NCBI RefSeq assembly: GCF_003931915.1
Contig: NZ_RSAA01000035.1
Coordinates: 704,786 to 768,785 of the forward strand
Source of the DNA: Saccharopolyspora rhizosphaerae
GTDB taxonomy: Bacteria; Actinomycetota; Actinomycetes; Mycobacteriales; Pseudonocardiaceae
Length of the DNA: 64,000 nt
Direction: 5' to 3'
The notes beneath the pieces are model-generated. The model saw only the letters and a program-made list of their open reading frames with translations. It searched no databases and was not told where the DNA came from. A program made the translations under genes and the position numbers. This document shows positions 9,464-17,698 of the stretch, piece by piece. Numbering within the stretch: the stretch's first letter is position 1; each line of letters starts with the position of its first letter.

Positions 9464-9493
9464 GAAGCCCCCGATCCGATGATCGGGGGCTTC
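9464..9493 (-). terminator. Terminator between glnR and mshD
   Basis: Perfect 13-bp stem (GAAGCCCCCGATC and complement) with a CGAT loop, 18 bases after the glnR stop on the minus strand and before the mshD start. It separates two codirectional genes. Confidence 0.8.
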
Positions 9494-9510
9494 GGCCGTC
9501 GAACTCGGTG

Positions 9511-10272
9511 TCAAGCGTTGACGTTCGACCGCCCCAGGGACTCCGCTGCCGCTTCCGCCTCGGCGGCTTCGGCGACCTCCGCGGCCACCGGCGAGGTCGT
9601 GCCGCCGCGGTTCGGGCGGACGAACTTGTAGCCGACGTTGCGCACGGTGCCGATCATCGCGTCGTGCTCGGGGCCCAGCTTGGCGCGCAGCCGCCGGACG
9701 TGGACGTCCACCGTGCGGGTGCCGCCGAAGAAGTCGTACCCCCAGACCTCCTGCAGCAGCTGAGCACGGGTGAACACCCGGCCCGCGTGACCGGCCAGGA
9801 ACTTCAACAGCTCGAACTCCTTGTAGGTCAGTTCGAGCGCGCGCCCCCGCAGCCGGGCCGTGTAGGTGGCCTCCTCGATGACCAGGTCGCCGACCGTCAG
9901 CGAGCCGTCACCGCCGGAGGAGGCGCTGCTGCGCCGCGAGACCAGCAGCCGCAGCCGCGCGTCGACCTCGGCCGGGCCGGTGCTCGGCAGCAGGATGTCG
10001 TCCACGCCCCACTCGGCGTTGACGGTCACCAATCCGCCCTCGTTGACCAGGGCGATCACCGGGACGTCACCGGCGGAGAGCAGGCGGCACAGGTCGCGGG
10101 CGCCCGCCAGGTCGGTGCGGGCGTCGACGATGACGACGTCGTGGGCACCCCCGGACAGGATGGCTCCGGGGTCGGCGGGGAGGATTCGGACTCGGTGCGG
10201 CAGCAGGGCCAGCGACGGCAGGACCGCGTCGCAATCGGACTCACCGGTCAGCAGGAGCAGTTCGGAGCTCAT
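9511..10272 (-). CDS. glnR: GlnR, OmpR-type global nitrogen regulator
   Basis: A 253-residue OmpR/PhoB-type regulator. The N-terminal receiver-like domain contains ALLPHRVR, VIVDARTDLAGAR and the NAEWGVDDILLPSTGP stretch typical of actinobacterial GlnR. The C-terminal winged helix includes LTYKEFELLKFL and VDVHVRRLRAKLG. GlnR controls nitrogen assimilation and acts without a dedicated sensor kinase gene; none is adjacent. ATG 10272 is preceded by GGAGG at suitable spacing; an ATG at 10287 is possible. A low-complexity Ala/Glu tail follows the DNA-binding domain. Confidence 0.93.
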   Translation of the reverse strand: MSSELLLLTGESDCDAVLPSLALLPHRVRILPADPGAILSGGAHDVVIVDARTDLAGARDLCRLLSAGDVPVIALVNEGGLVTVNAEWGVDDILLPSTGPAEVDARLRLLVSRRSSASSGGDGSLTVGDLVIEEATYTARLRGRALELTYKEFELLKFLAGHAGRVFTRAQLLQEVWGYDFFGGTRTVDVHVRRLRAKLGPEHDAMIGTVRNVGYKFVRPNRGGTTSPVAAEVAEAAEAEAAAESLGRSNVNA

Positions 10273-10386
10273 CTGGGGGGCCTCCATCTCCAGGCGCGAA
10301 CAGCCGAGGGCCGTGGCTCGGGCGTCACCCGCAGTGGTCGGATGACTCGGCGTCGTTGCCTGTGGATGCCAAGGAGAATAACCGAC

Positions 10387-11253
10387 ATGCGCCGGAAAAA
10401 CCCAGGTCCCGCCGAGGGCGTCACATTTGTGAACAGCAGGCGACCTCGTGTTTCGCCCACGTTTCGCGATGGGGCTGTCACGTTGCGCGCAGAAGACGGT
10501 ACGCGGTTGCGCGGTGTGCTGGACCCCGGTCCCGGGCTGCCCGCGCCCCTGGGTTTCGTCGTCGGCCACGGTTTCACGAACCACATCCGCAAGCCCAGCG
10601 TGCGCGTTGTCCTGCAGCGGTTGGCGACTCACGGACCGGTGCTGGCGACCGACTTCCGCGGGCACGGCCGTTCGGGCGGGCGGACCACCGTGGGGCCGAA
10701 CGAGGCGATGGACATCGACGCCGCCGTCGCGCACCTGCGGTCGCTCGGGTGTGAGCGGGTCGTCACCATCGGGTTCTCGCTGGGCGGCTCCGTGGTCCTC
10801 CGCCAAGCCGCGCTGGGAACCCCGCCGGACGCCGTGATCTCGGTGAGCAGCCCGGCGCGCTGGTTCGTCCGCGAGACGCCGGCGATGCGCCGGGTGCACT
10901 GGCTGCTCGAACAACCCCACGGCCGGCTGGCCGCGCGGCTGCTCGGCGTGCGGCTCGCGCCTCCGTGGCCTCGGGTTCCGATCTCGCCGCTCGAACTCGT
11001 GACCCGCGTCGAGATCCCGCGGCTGGTCGTGCACGGTGCCGAGGATCACTACTTCCCACCCACGGACGCGCGCGCCCTCGCCGAGGCGGGAGACGCCGAG
11101 TTCTGGCTGGTCGAGGGCATGCGGCACGCCGAGAGCTCCACGTCGCCGGAGCTGGTGGACCGGATCGTGGCCTGGGCGGTGGATATGGTGGTGCCACCCG
11201 ATCGTGCCCGGTCGGACCGCCGGTGCCCCGACAGAACGGAACGCGCGGAGTGA
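10387..11253 (+). CDS. Alpha/beta hydrolase
   Basis: A 288-residue single-domain hydrolase. The oxyanion/cap start HGFTNH, the nucleophile elbow GFSLGG (Ser near residue 130), the acid loop GAEDHYFP and the catalytic His in MRHAES are all visible, so the triad looks complete. Substrate unknown. It is divergent from glnR and overlaps lmeA by 4 bases (GTGA), so it appears to head a three-gene operon with lmeA and a thioredoxin. The start at ATG 10387 is the first in the frame that clears the glnR promoter region; later starts are possible. Confidence 0.85.
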   Translation: MRRKNPGPAEGVTFVNSRRPRVSPTFRDGAVTLRAEDGTRLRGVLDPGPGLPAPLGFVVGHGFTNHIRKPSVRVVLQRLATHGPVLATDFRGHGRSGGRTTVGPNEAMDIDAAVAHLRSLGCERVVTIGFSLGGSVVLRQAALGTPPDAVISVSSPARWFVRETPAMRRVHWLLEQPHGRLAARLLGVRLAPPWPRVPISPLELVTRVEIPRLVVHGAEDHYFPPTDARALAEAGDAEFWLVEGMRHAESSTSPELVDRIVAWAVDMVVPPDRARSDRRCPDRTERAE

Positions 11254-12053
11254 AGAAGCTCGCGATCACGCTCGTCCTCGTGATCGGCCTCCTGGTCGCC
11301 GCCGACTTCGGCTCGGCCGCGGTCGCCGAGTACCAGGTGTCGAAGAAGGTCGGCCAGCAGCTCAAGCTGCCGGAGCAGCCGGAAGTCTCGATCAACGGCT
11401 TCCCGTTCCTCACCCAGGTCGTGGCCGGGAACTACCGCGACGTGCAGCTGGTCGCCAACGCCGTGCCGGTCGGGCCGTTCAACGAGGTGGGCATCGAGGC
11501 CGACCTGCACGGGGCGAAGGTCGCCGCCTCCGAGGTCATCGCCGGGACGGCCGACGAGTTCACGGTGGACCAGCTGGTGGGCCGGGTGAAGCTGAAGGCC
11601 TCCGACGTGGCGCGGCTGATCGGGATCCAGGACCTGACCATCGAACCAGCCGCCCCGGACGCGCTGGCCGACGACGAGGGCAACGTCAGTCAGGCCGACG
11701 AGCAGCTGGCCCAGGGCGGCGACGACCAGCGGGCGCTGGTCCAGCTCGACGGCACCGTGAACATCGCGGGCTCGGACAACAAGGTCCGGGTGATCGCGGT
11801 GCTGGCGTTGGTCAACGGCAAGATGGAGATCGAGCCGCGCAAGCTGGAGCTGAACAACAGCGCGCTGGGCCCGATCGACCTGCCGCCGATCTTCGAGCAG
11901 TCGGTGCTCAAGCAGTTCAACACCACCCTGGACCCGGGCATGCTGCCGTTCGAGGTGCAGCCCACGGCGGTGCGCGCGGAACGCGGCGCGCTGGTCATCG
12001 AGGGCACCGCGGACAACGTGACCATCAGCGGGAACGGGGTGTCCACGCGATGA
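11250..12053 (+). CDS. lmeA: LmeA-like DUF2993 phospholipid-binding protein
   Basis: A 267-residue envelope protein. A single hydrophobic N-terminal segment (residues 4-24) acts as signal or anchor, followed by a DUF2993 domain. The mycobacterial member LmeA (Rv0817c) is needed for lipomannan elongation and binds phospholipid. Identity here rests on the domain pattern and the location next to a thioredoxin and near glnR, as in Mycobacterium. The GTG start overlaps the preceding stop and the end overlaps the next gene by 4 bases, so all three are coupled. Confidence 0.8.
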   Translation: MKKLAITLVLVIGLLVAADFGSAAVAEYQVSKKVGQQLKLPEQPEVSINGFPFLTQVVAGNYRDVQLVANAVPVGPFNEVGIEADLHGAKVAASEVIAGTADEFTVDQLVGRVKLKASDVARLIGIQDLTIEPAAPDALADDEGNVSQADEQLAQGGDDQRALVQLDGTVNIAGSDNKVRVIAVLALVNGKMEIEPRKLELNNSALGPIDLPPIFEQSVLKQFNTTLDPGMLPFEVQPTAVRAERGALVIEGTADNVTISGNGVSTR

Positions 12054-12490
12054 GCCCAGGCGTGATCGCGCTGCTGGTCGTGGTCCCGGTGGCGCTGGTG
12101 ATCGGCCTGGTGTGGCAGGCCCGGCAGGGCAAGGTGCGCAGCAGCGGGGGTGAGGAGATCGTGACCGACCACTTCCCGGACGGCCTCAAGCAGCAGCTCG
12201 CCGACGCGCCCGACCCGGACGCGCAGGTGACGTTGCTGCAGCTGTCGACGACCTTCTGCCAGCCGTGCCGGCACACCCGCATCCTGCTCGCCGACTTCGC
12301 GGGCAAGAACGACCACGTCCGGCACGTCGAGGTCGACCTCACCGACCACCCCGAGTGGTCCACCCCGCTGCGGGTGCACACGACCCCCACCACGCTGGTC
12401 CTCGACCGCGACGGTCGCGAGCTCTTCCGCGTCGGCGGCGTCCCCCGGCCGCAAGCCCTCGCCGAAGCCATCGAGCCGCACGTGTCGTGA
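12050..12490 (+). CDS. Membrane-anchored thioredoxin-fold protein
   Basis: A 146-residue protein with one N-terminal transmembrane helix (residues 4-22) and an extracytoplasmic thioredoxin domain. The redox site is Cys70-Gln-Pro-Cys73 and the cis-Pro segment is TTPTTLV. It matches the position of ThiX (Rv0816c) in M. tuberculosis. It probably handles thiol-disulfide exchange at the envelope. It overlaps lmeA by 4 bases and ends just before a short direct repeat. Confidence 0.87.
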   Translation: MSPGVIALLVVVPVALVIGLVWQARQGKVRSSGGEEIVTDHFPDGLKQQLADAPDPDAQVTLLQLSTTFCQPCRHTRILLADFAGKNDHVRHVEVDLTDHPEWSTPLRVHTTPTTLVLDRDGRELFRVGGVPRPQALAEAIEPHVS

Positions 12491-12533
12491 CGAAGGTCCG
12501 CATCCCACTCGTGACGAAGGTCCGCATCCCACT
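12487..12533 (+). repeat. 24-bp direct repeat, two copies
   Basis: The 24-base unit beginning GTGACGAAGGTCCGCATCCC occurs at 12487-12510 and again, minus its last base, at 12511-12533. The first copy includes the stop codon of the thioredoxin gene. Confidence 0.85.
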
Positions 12534-12569
12534 GTATGAACGTTCTTCCCGGCGATCGGTCCATCCGGG

Positions 12570-12575
12570 TAGCCT
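12570..12575 (+). promoter_or_regulatory. -10 box of leaderless sulfur-operon transcript
   Basis: TAGCCT followed by 6 bases and then the GTG of the leader peptide at 12582. This fits transcription starting at the first base of the start codon. A matching -35 box is not obvious. Confidence 0.6.
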
Positions 12576-12581
12576 CTAGGC

Positions 12582-12647
12582 GTGCATGTACTGCTGACCC
12601 GAAGGCGCGCGGTTGATCTCTGCCGCGTGGGTAGCAGCCTGTGTTGA
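12582..12647 (+). CDS. Cysteine-containing leader peptide of the sulfur operon
   Basis: A 21-codon open frame. It starts GTG and reads MHVLLTRRRAVDL, then a Cys at 14, then RVGSSL and a final Cys at 21 directly before TGA. The LLTRR-x-VDL-RV-S-LC pattern resembles the short putative leader peptides annotated upstream of sulfur genes in Streptomyces. Mycobacteria use cysteine-rich leaderless peptides as cysteine-responsive attenuators. It is followed after 128 bases by DUF4395, SseA and DUF1416. The role as attenuator is inferred; the sequence and the leaderless promoter are seen. Confidence 0.75.
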   Translation: MHVLLTRRRAVDLCRVGSSLC

Positions 12648-12775
12648 TGGCACTGACCGGGCGGTAGTACGCGCGTGAGCACGGCCTCGTCATGCCTTCA
12701 TGGCCTCGCCGGCGTGCGCCCCACCGCCTGACGGACTCGGCAGACCCAGTCCACATCGTCAGGAGGCCTTCGAAG

Positions 12776-13219
12776 ATGTCTGCCACGACGCTCGATCCGC
12801 GTGGCGTCCGGTTCACAGCGGCGATCACCAGCGCGATCCTCGCGCTGGGCCTCGTCACCACGAGCTGGCGCGTGATGGCGGCCCAGATGGTGTTGTTCGG
12901 TCTGTGCGCGTTCATCGGAATGCAGCTCAACCCCTGGGGCGCGCTGTACCGGAGCGCCGTGCAGCCCAAGCTGGCGCCGGTCGCCCCGGAAGACCGCGAG
13001 GACTCCGCGCCCGTGCGCTTCTCGCAAGGGGTGGGCTTCGCCTTCGCCCTCGTGGCCACCATCGGCTACGCGGCGGAGCTGACCACCCTCGGCATCGTGG
13101 CCAACGCCTTAGCCCTGGTAGCGGCACTGCTGAACGCGGTGTTCGGCTACTGCCTCGGATGCCAGATGTACTTGGTGCTCCGCCGGTTCGCACCGGCCGG
13201 GGCGTCCACAGCAGACTGA
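12776..13219 (+). CDS. DUF4395 membrane protein
   Basis: A 147-residue protein with about four hydrophobic segments and a CLGC motif at residues 126-129 near the end of the last one. DUF4395 proteins are commonly found beside rhodanese-type sulfurtransferases and are suspected to move a sulfur compound or take part in thiol chemistry; this is not proven. The ATG follows AGGAGG at 12761-12766. It lies 35 bases before sseA and is the first full gene after the leader peptide. Confidence 0.85.
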   Translation: MSATTLDPRGVRFTAAITSAILALGLVTTSWRVMAAQMVLFGLCAFIGMQLNPWGALYRSAVQPKLAPVAPEDREDSAPVRFSQGVGFAFALVATIGYAAELTTLGIVANALALVAALLNAVFGYCLGCQMYLVLRRFAPAGASTAD

Positions 13220-13253
13220 AGTCAAGTTCGAAGATCAACGAAGGAGTCGCTCG

Positions 13254-14093
13254 ATGAGCCGCGCAGAGGTCCTGGTCTCCACCGAGTGGGCCGAAGAGAA
13301 CCTGAACACCGACGGGGTGGTGTTCGCTGAGGTGGACGAGGACACCACCGCCTACGACGGCGGCCACATCCCCGGGGCCATCAAGCTGGACTGGAAGAAC
13401 GAGCTGCAGGACCACGTCCGCCGTGACTTCGTCGACCGCGAGGGCTTCGGAAAGCTGTTGTCCGACAAGGGCATCAGCAACGACGACACCGTGGTGCTCT
13501 ACGGCGGCAACAACAACTGGTTCGCCGCCTACGCCTACTGGTACTTCAAGCTCTACGGCCACCGCGACGTCAAGCTGCTCGACGGCGGTCGCAAGAAGTG
13601 GGAGCTCGACGGTCGCGAGCTGACCAAGGAGGAGCCGAACCGCTCCGCCACGACCTACAAGGCGCAGGAGCCGGACACCTCGATCCGCGCCTTCCGGGAC
13701 GAGGTCGTGGACGCCATCGGCAAGAAGAACCTGGTCGACGTGCGGTCGCCTGACGAGTTCTCCGGCAAGCTGCTGGCCCCGGCGCACCTGCCGCAGGAAG
13801 CCGCCCAGCGCGGTGGCCACATCCCGAGCGCGATCAACGTGCCGTGGAGCAAGGCCGCGAACGAGGACGGCACCTTCCGCTCCGACGAGGAGCTCAAGGA
13901 GATCTACGGCGACGCCGGGCTGGACACCAGCAAGGACACCATCGCCTACTGCCGCATCGGCGAGCGCTCGTCGCACACCTGGTTCGTGCTGCGCGAGCTG
14001 CTCGGCCACCAGAACGTCAAGAACTACGACGGTTCCTGGACCGAGTACGGCTCTCTGATCGGCGTGCCGATCGAGAACCCGTCCGAGGCCTGA
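13254..14093 (+). CDS. sseA: Thiosulfate/3-mercaptopyruvate sulfurtransferase (rhodanese)
   Basis: A 279-residue two-domain rhodanese. The N-terminal inactive domain has DGGHIPGAI near residue 36. The C-terminal domain has RGGHIPSAINVPW and the catalytic Cys233 in the loop AYCRIGERSSHTW. It transfers sulfane sulfur from thiosulfate or mercaptopyruvate to thiols or cyanide. It corresponds to M. tuberculosis CysA2/SseA type proteins, which likewise precede a DUF1416 gene. The start is ATG 13254 with AAGGAG upstream. Confidence 0.93.
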   Translation: MSRAEVLVSTEWAEENLNTDGVVFAEVDEDTTAYDGGHIPGAIKLDWKNELQDHVRRDFVDREGFGKLLSDKGISNDDTVVLYGGNNNWFAAYAYWYFKLYGHRDVKLLDGGRKKWELDGRELTKEEPNRSATTYKAQEPDTSIRAFRDEVVDAIGKKNLVDVRSPDEFSGKLLAPAHLPQEAAQRGGHIPSAINVPWSKAANEDGTFRSDEELKEIYGDAGLDTSKDTIAYCRIGERSSHTWFVLRELLGHQNVKNYDGSWTEYGSLIGVPIENPSEA

Positions 14094-14128
14094 TCCACCC
14101 CGGTATCCCCGAACAAGGAGTTTGTGTC

Positions 14129-14428
14129 ATGAGTGGATGCGGAGCGCCGCAGCAGTCGGCAACCGCGGTCGACGAGGCCACTGACCAGGTCGTCGTGGCC
14201 GGCAAGGTGCGGGCCGGGGAGTCGCCCGTCGGCGGGGCTTTCGTCCGCCTGCTGGACTCCTCCGGTGAGTTCACCGCGGAGGTCGTGACCTCCGAGGAGG
14301 GCGACTTCCGGTTCTACGCCGCGCCCGGCGATTGGACCGTCCGCGCGCTGCACCGCAGCGGCAAGGGCGAGTCGACGGTCTCCCCGAGCGGCACGGGCGT
14401 GCACTCGGTGGACATCGCGGTCGCCTGA
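14129..14428 (+). CDS. sseC: DUF1416 protein (SseC-like)
   Basis: A 99-residue protein of the DUF1416 family, called SseC in mycobacteria and always linked to sseA/cysA genes. A Cys sits at residue 4. The body is a small beta-sandwich-like sequence (GAFVRLLDSSGEF, DFRFYAAPGDWTVR), related in pattern to carboxypeptidase-regulatory-like domains. Role in sulfur metabolism is inferred from context. The ATG follows AAGGAG. It is the last gene of the operon, ended by a strong hairpin. Confidence 0.88.
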   Translation: MSGCGAPQQSATAVDEATDQVVVAGKVRAGESPVGGAFVRLLDSSGEFTAEVVTSEEGDFRFYAAPGDWTVRALHRSGKGESTVSPSGTGVHSVDIAVA

Positions 14429-14439
14429 TCGCTGATCTG

Positions 14440-14477
14440 ACGAAGGGCCGGCACCTCTGGAGGTGCCGGCCCTTCGT
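14440..14477. terminator. Terminator of the sulfur operon
   Basis: Perfect 18-bp inverted repeat (left arm starts ACGAAGGGCCGGCACC) with a 2-base centre, 11 bases after the DUF1416 stop. It also lies just past the end of the convergent methyltransferase gene, so it may act in both directions. Confidence 0.85.
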
Positions 14478-14505
14478 CGTCCCAGGTGAGGGCTGCTGCC
14501 GGGGC

Positions 14506-15249
14506 TCACGCCTTCCGCGAGCGCAGGAGGGCGAACGCGCGTTCGTCGCGGTCCGGGGTGCGGGGGTCGGAGTCCTCCTGGCAGCCGACCGTGGTGAAGT
14601 CCACGACGTCCCAGCCGGTGCGGTCGAAGAGGCGGCGGAGACCGGTCTCGCTGAAGATCCAGAAGTTGGTGGCGTCGTCGTTGGCCTCCGCAGGGTCCAG
14701 CAGGTAGGCGACCGGCTGCTCGGCGATGCGGGTGCCGTCCGGGGTGACCTGGGCGATGCGAGTCGAGACGAAGCACAGCTCGGCGCGCTCGGCCAGCCGA
14801 TCCAGCACCAGGAACGGGTTCTTCAGGTGGTAGAGCAGGCCGAGGAAGAACACCGCGCCGTAGTGCTCGGCGGGCAGCCGGAACTGGGCGTCGAGGTCGA
14901 TCTCGTGCACCTGCGCCCGCGACCGCAGCTCCTCGACGAGCCGCCGGGCACCGCGCAGGCCGTTGAAGTTCGTGGGCGCGTTGTCGACCAGGTCGACCTC
15001 GCAGCCCAGCTCGTCCTCCAGGAAGAACCCGAAGTCGCCGTCGGCGGCGCCGATGTCGGCGATGCGGGTGCCCGCGATGCGGTCGAAGACCTGCCGCTGC
15101 GGCCCGCTGAGCAGCGCGTCCAGGTGGAAGATGTTGGCCATCGTGTCGTAGGGGTACCAACCGAAGTCCGCCGTAACGATCTTGTCCTTGCGGGCCAGCA
15201 GCTCCTCGCGGTAGGCCAGCGCGCGCTCACGCAGCGTCTCGAAGTCCAT
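14506..15249 (-). CDS. Class I SAM-dependent methyltransferase
   Basis: A 247-residue methyltransferase. Motif I is RIADIGAADGDFGFFLEDE near residue 61. GLLYHLKNPFLVLDRLAE near 135 resembles the post-motif of the CmoB-like DUF1698 group. Substrate unknown. The open frame runs upstream to 15366, but ATG 15249 (MDFETLRER) fits the domain start. It converges on the sulfur operon, sharing its terminator. The role of this gene in the cluster is not shown. Confidence 0.82.
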   Translation of the reverse strand: MDFETLRERALAYREELLARKDKIVTADFGWYPYDTMANIFHLDALLSGPQRQVFDRIAGTRIADIGAADGDFGFFLEDELGCEVDLVDNAPTNFNGLRGARRLVEELRSRAQVHEIDLDAQFRLPAEHYGAVFFLGLLYHLKNPFLVLDRLAERAELCFVSTRIAQVTPDGTRIAEQPVAYLLDPAEANDDATNFWIFSETGLRRLFDRTGWDVVDFTTVGCQEDSDPRTPDRDERAFALLRSRKA

Positions 15250-15368
15250 GTGATCCTCGTCCCGGCTCTGACGTTCCTGGTGTTCAGCGGCCTGCTCCGA
15301 CCGCGCACCACGCCGATCATGCCGCACGCCACACCCAGACCGGGCGTCGACGTGGTTATCCTTCACGC

Positions 15369-15479
15369 GTGGAACTCCTGGACTTCATGCACTACGGCCT
15401 CGTCACGCTCGTCGGACTCGCTGCGGTCGCGACCATGTGGTTCGCCTTCTACGTGGTGTACCGCCTGTACAACGACTGA
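15369..15479 (+). CDS. Small single-helix membrane protein (36 aa)
   Basis: A 36-codon open frame starting GTG: MELLDFMHYG, a hydrophobic helix of about 20 residues (LVTLVGLAAVATMWFAFYVV), then YRLYND. A TATCCT -10 box (15357-15362) lies exactly 6 bases before the GTG, which supports a real leaderless gene. It is followed after 27 bases by the nitrobindin-like gene. Function unknown. Confidence 0.7.
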   Translation: MELLDFMHYGLVTLVGLAAVATMWFAFYVVYRLYND

Positions 15480-15506
15480 TCAGCGCCTCGTTGTAGCCTC
15501 GTGGAG

Positions 15507-16148
15507 ATGACTGCAACGCCGAACGAACCGCAGCCGGGCAGCGGCGACGCCGCAGTTGCCGCTGCCGCCGAACGCGCCAAGATCACCCGGGACGTCAACG
15601 TCCCGGAGTTCGACGACCTCCCGGGCGAGGGCGACACCGCGAACCTGCGGGTGGGCCCCTCGCTCAATGACGCCTGCCTGTCGCTGCTGCCTCTGGTCGG
15701 CGTGTGGCGCGGCGAGGGCGAGGCTTCGCACCCGTCGATGGACGAGACCTACCGGTTCGTCCAGCAGGTGACGATCTCCCACGACGGTCGCCCGTTCCTG
15801 GTGTACGCCAGCCGCGCCTGGCGCCTGGACGGCGAGGGCGGCACGGTCGTCGCGCCGGCCTTCCGCGAGTACGGCTTCCTGCGCCCGCAGCCGGACGACA
15901 GCATCGAGCTGCTGCTGATGCACTCGACCGGTGTGACGGAGCTGTTCATCGGCACCCCGCGCAACACCACGACCTGGGAGTTCGGCACGGACGCCGTGCT
16001 GCGCACCCCGAGCGGCGAGGACGTCACCGCCGCCAGCCGCCTCTACGGCGTGGTCGACGGCGCCCTCGCCTACGTCGAGGAGCGGGCCACCTCCGAGCAC
16101 GAGATCCAGCCGCGCCTCTCCGCGAAGCTCGACCGCATCGCCGGCTGA
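15507..16148 (+). CDS. Nitrobindin-like (DUF1794/FABP-fold) heme-binding protein
   Basis: A 213-residue protein. A disordered acidic N-terminus of about 55 residues is followed by a ten-stranded beta-barrel domain starting PLVGVWRGEGEA and including PFLVYASRAWRL. The mycobacterial homologue Rv0813c has the fatty-acid-binding-protein fold, and nitrobindins bind ferric heme and react with NO or peroxynitrite. ATG 15507 is 7 bases after a TAGCCT -10 box, implying a leaderless start; GTG 15501 is the alternative. It is divergent from the PabC-like aminotransferase side, as in Mycobacterium. Confidence 0.85.
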   Translation: MTATPNEPQPGSGDAAVAAAAERAKITRDVNVPEFDDLPGEGDTANLRVGPSLNDACLSLLPLVGVWRGEGEASHPSMDETYRFVQQVTISHDGRPFLVYASRAWRLDGEGGTVVAPAFREYGFLRPQPDDSIELLLMHSTGVTELFIGTPRNTTTWEFGTDAVLRTPSGEDVTAASRLYGVVDGALAYVEERATSEHEIQPRLSAKLDRIAG

Positions 16149-16281
16149 GGACGTCCAGCGAGCAACGCAGCCGCTTCCTCTCCACCCACCTGAGCACCTC
16201 GCACAGCCCCGGGGGCAGCGGCGTCATGACGAGCACGCCGCGACGCCGTGTGCAGGCGCTGAGCAGCGCGACCGCGGGACC

Positions 16282-17136
16282 TCAGGCTCGGTAGTTCGAT
16301 TCGTAGAGGTCGACCACTTCGGCGTGCAGCGCGTCGTCGGCCTTGATCGAGGTGCCGTCGATGGAGCGCACCTGGGTGATGCGGCGGAGGCTGGAGGCGA
16401 GCCAGACGCCGTCGGAATCGAAGAGCGCCGAGGTGGGGAAGTTGACCACCTCGGTCCGCCAGCCCGCCTGCTCGGCCGCGCGGAACAGCGCACCTTGGGT
16501 GGTGCCTTGCAGGACTCCGGCGGCGGGCGGCGTGGTCAGCAGCGTGCGCCCCTGAGCCAGCACGACCGTCGAGGTGGGGCCTTCCAGCACGACCCCGTCG
16601 TCGGCCGTGAAGACCACCTCGTCCGCGCCGCGCGATTCAGCCTCGCGCAGCGCGGCCATGTTCACCGCGTAGGACAGCGTCTTCGCCGACAGGAGCAACC
16701 AGGGGGCGCGTTCCATCAGGTCGGAGGAGTACCCGCGTTCCAGGGTCACGACCTCGACACCGCTGTCCCGCTTGCGCCGGGTCTCCGGACCGACGTCCAT
16801 GCCCATCGCGAAGCCGTGCGGGGTGCCGTCCCCGCCGTCGACACCGCGGGTGCAGACCAGCTTGAGCCCCATCTCGGTCTCGGACTCCCACGGCCAGGCG
16901 TCGATGACCGCCTGCGCTGCGCGTTCCCAGGCCTCGCGCTCCGGCAGGGGCATCTGCATAAGCCGTGCGGAGCGCTCCATCCGCTCCAGGTGGGCGCCGA
17001 GCTCCCGCGGTGCGCGGTCGACGACCAGGATCGTCTCGAAGCAACCGTCGCCTCGCATCACGCCGAGGTCGTCGGCCCGGAACAGCGGGGCCTCGGGGTC
17101 GGCGAGCGTCCCGTCCAGAAGTGCCAGTACGCGCAT
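16282..17136 (-). CDS. Class IV aminotransferase (4-amino-4-deoxychorismate lyase-like)
   Basis: A 284-residue PLP enzyme of aminotransferase class IV. The Schiff-base Lys is in LSAKTLSYAVNMAA. The phosphate-binding region is VVLEGPTSTVVL and the C-terminal loop GVLQGTTQGAL. The closest role is PabC, which releases p-aminobenzoate for folate, but branched-chain or D-amino-acid aminotransferases share the motifs. The start at ATG 17136 is supported by a TACGCT -10 box (17143-17148) 6 bases upstream, a leaderless arrangement. It matches Rv0812 in position and is divergent from fur. Confidence 0.85.
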   Translation of the reverse strand: MRVLALLDGTLADPEAPLFRADDLGVMRGDGCFETILVVDRAPRELGAHLERMERSARLMQMPLPEREAWERAAQAVIDAWPWESETEMGLKLVCTRGVDGGDGTPHGFAMGMDVGPETRRKRDSGVEVVTLERGYSSDLMERAPWLLLSAKTLSYAVNMAALREAESRGADEVVFTADDGVVLEGPTSTVVLAQGRTLLTTPPAAGVLQGTTQGALFRAAEQAGWRTEVVNFPTSALFDSDGVWLASSLRRITQVRSIDGTSIKADDALHAEVVDLYESNYRA

Positions 17137-17231
17137 GACGCGAGCGTAGAGCGTCCCAATCCGGCGGTGCCGCCCGGAGGTTACGATCGAAGAGGATTTC
17201 CATCCGAGCGCGCCGAGCACGGGAGCGGGCA

Positions 17232-17660
17232 TTGAGCGACCAGGGATCGCTGCGCAGCACCTTGCACCAACGTGGCATGCGCATGACGCCGCAACGCCAG
17301 CTGGTGCTGGACGCCGTGCGCGAACTGGGCCACGCCACGCCCGAGCAGGTCTGCAAGAAGGTGCAGGAGACCGCGCCGACGATCAACATCACGACCATCT
17401 ACCGGGCGCTCGACCTGCTCGAGCAGCTCGGTCTGGTGCGGCACACGCACCTCGGCCACGGCGCGCCGACCTACTCGGCCGAGGAGCACGAGCACGTCCA
17501 CCTCGCCTGCCACCGGTGCGGGCGCATAGACGAGGTGGCCACCGAGACGATGGACGACCTGGCGGAGCGGTTGCGCCGCGAGCACGGCTTCGCGCTCGAC
17601 GCCACGCACCTGGCGTTGTCCGGCACCTGCCGGGAATGCCAGGAAGCCGACATCGGCTGA
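17232..17660 (+). CDS. Fur-family metal-responsive repressor
   Basis: A 142-residue Fur family protein. The winged helix spans about residues 10-85 (MTPQRQLVLDAV, TINITTIYRALDLLEQLGLV). The metal-binding half has HEHVHLACHRCG and a second CRECQ pair, i.e. two CxxC motifs for a structural zinc. Fur, Zur and PerR-like members cannot be told apart from this alone. The TTG start has a GGGAGC ribosome-binding site. ygfZ follows after 38 bases, so the two may be cotranscribed; a link to Fe-S cluster upkeep is inference. Confidence 0.87.
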   Translation: MSDQGSLRSTLHQRGMRMTPQRQLVLDAVRELGHATPEQVCKKVQETAPTINITTIYRALDLLEQLGLVRHTHLGHGAPTYSAEEHEHVHLACHRCGRIDEVATETMDDLAERLRREHGFALDATHLALSGTCRECQEADIG

Positions 17661-17698
17661 ACCCGGTGTCGCACGAGCACGACCTTCGAGGAGCGCTG

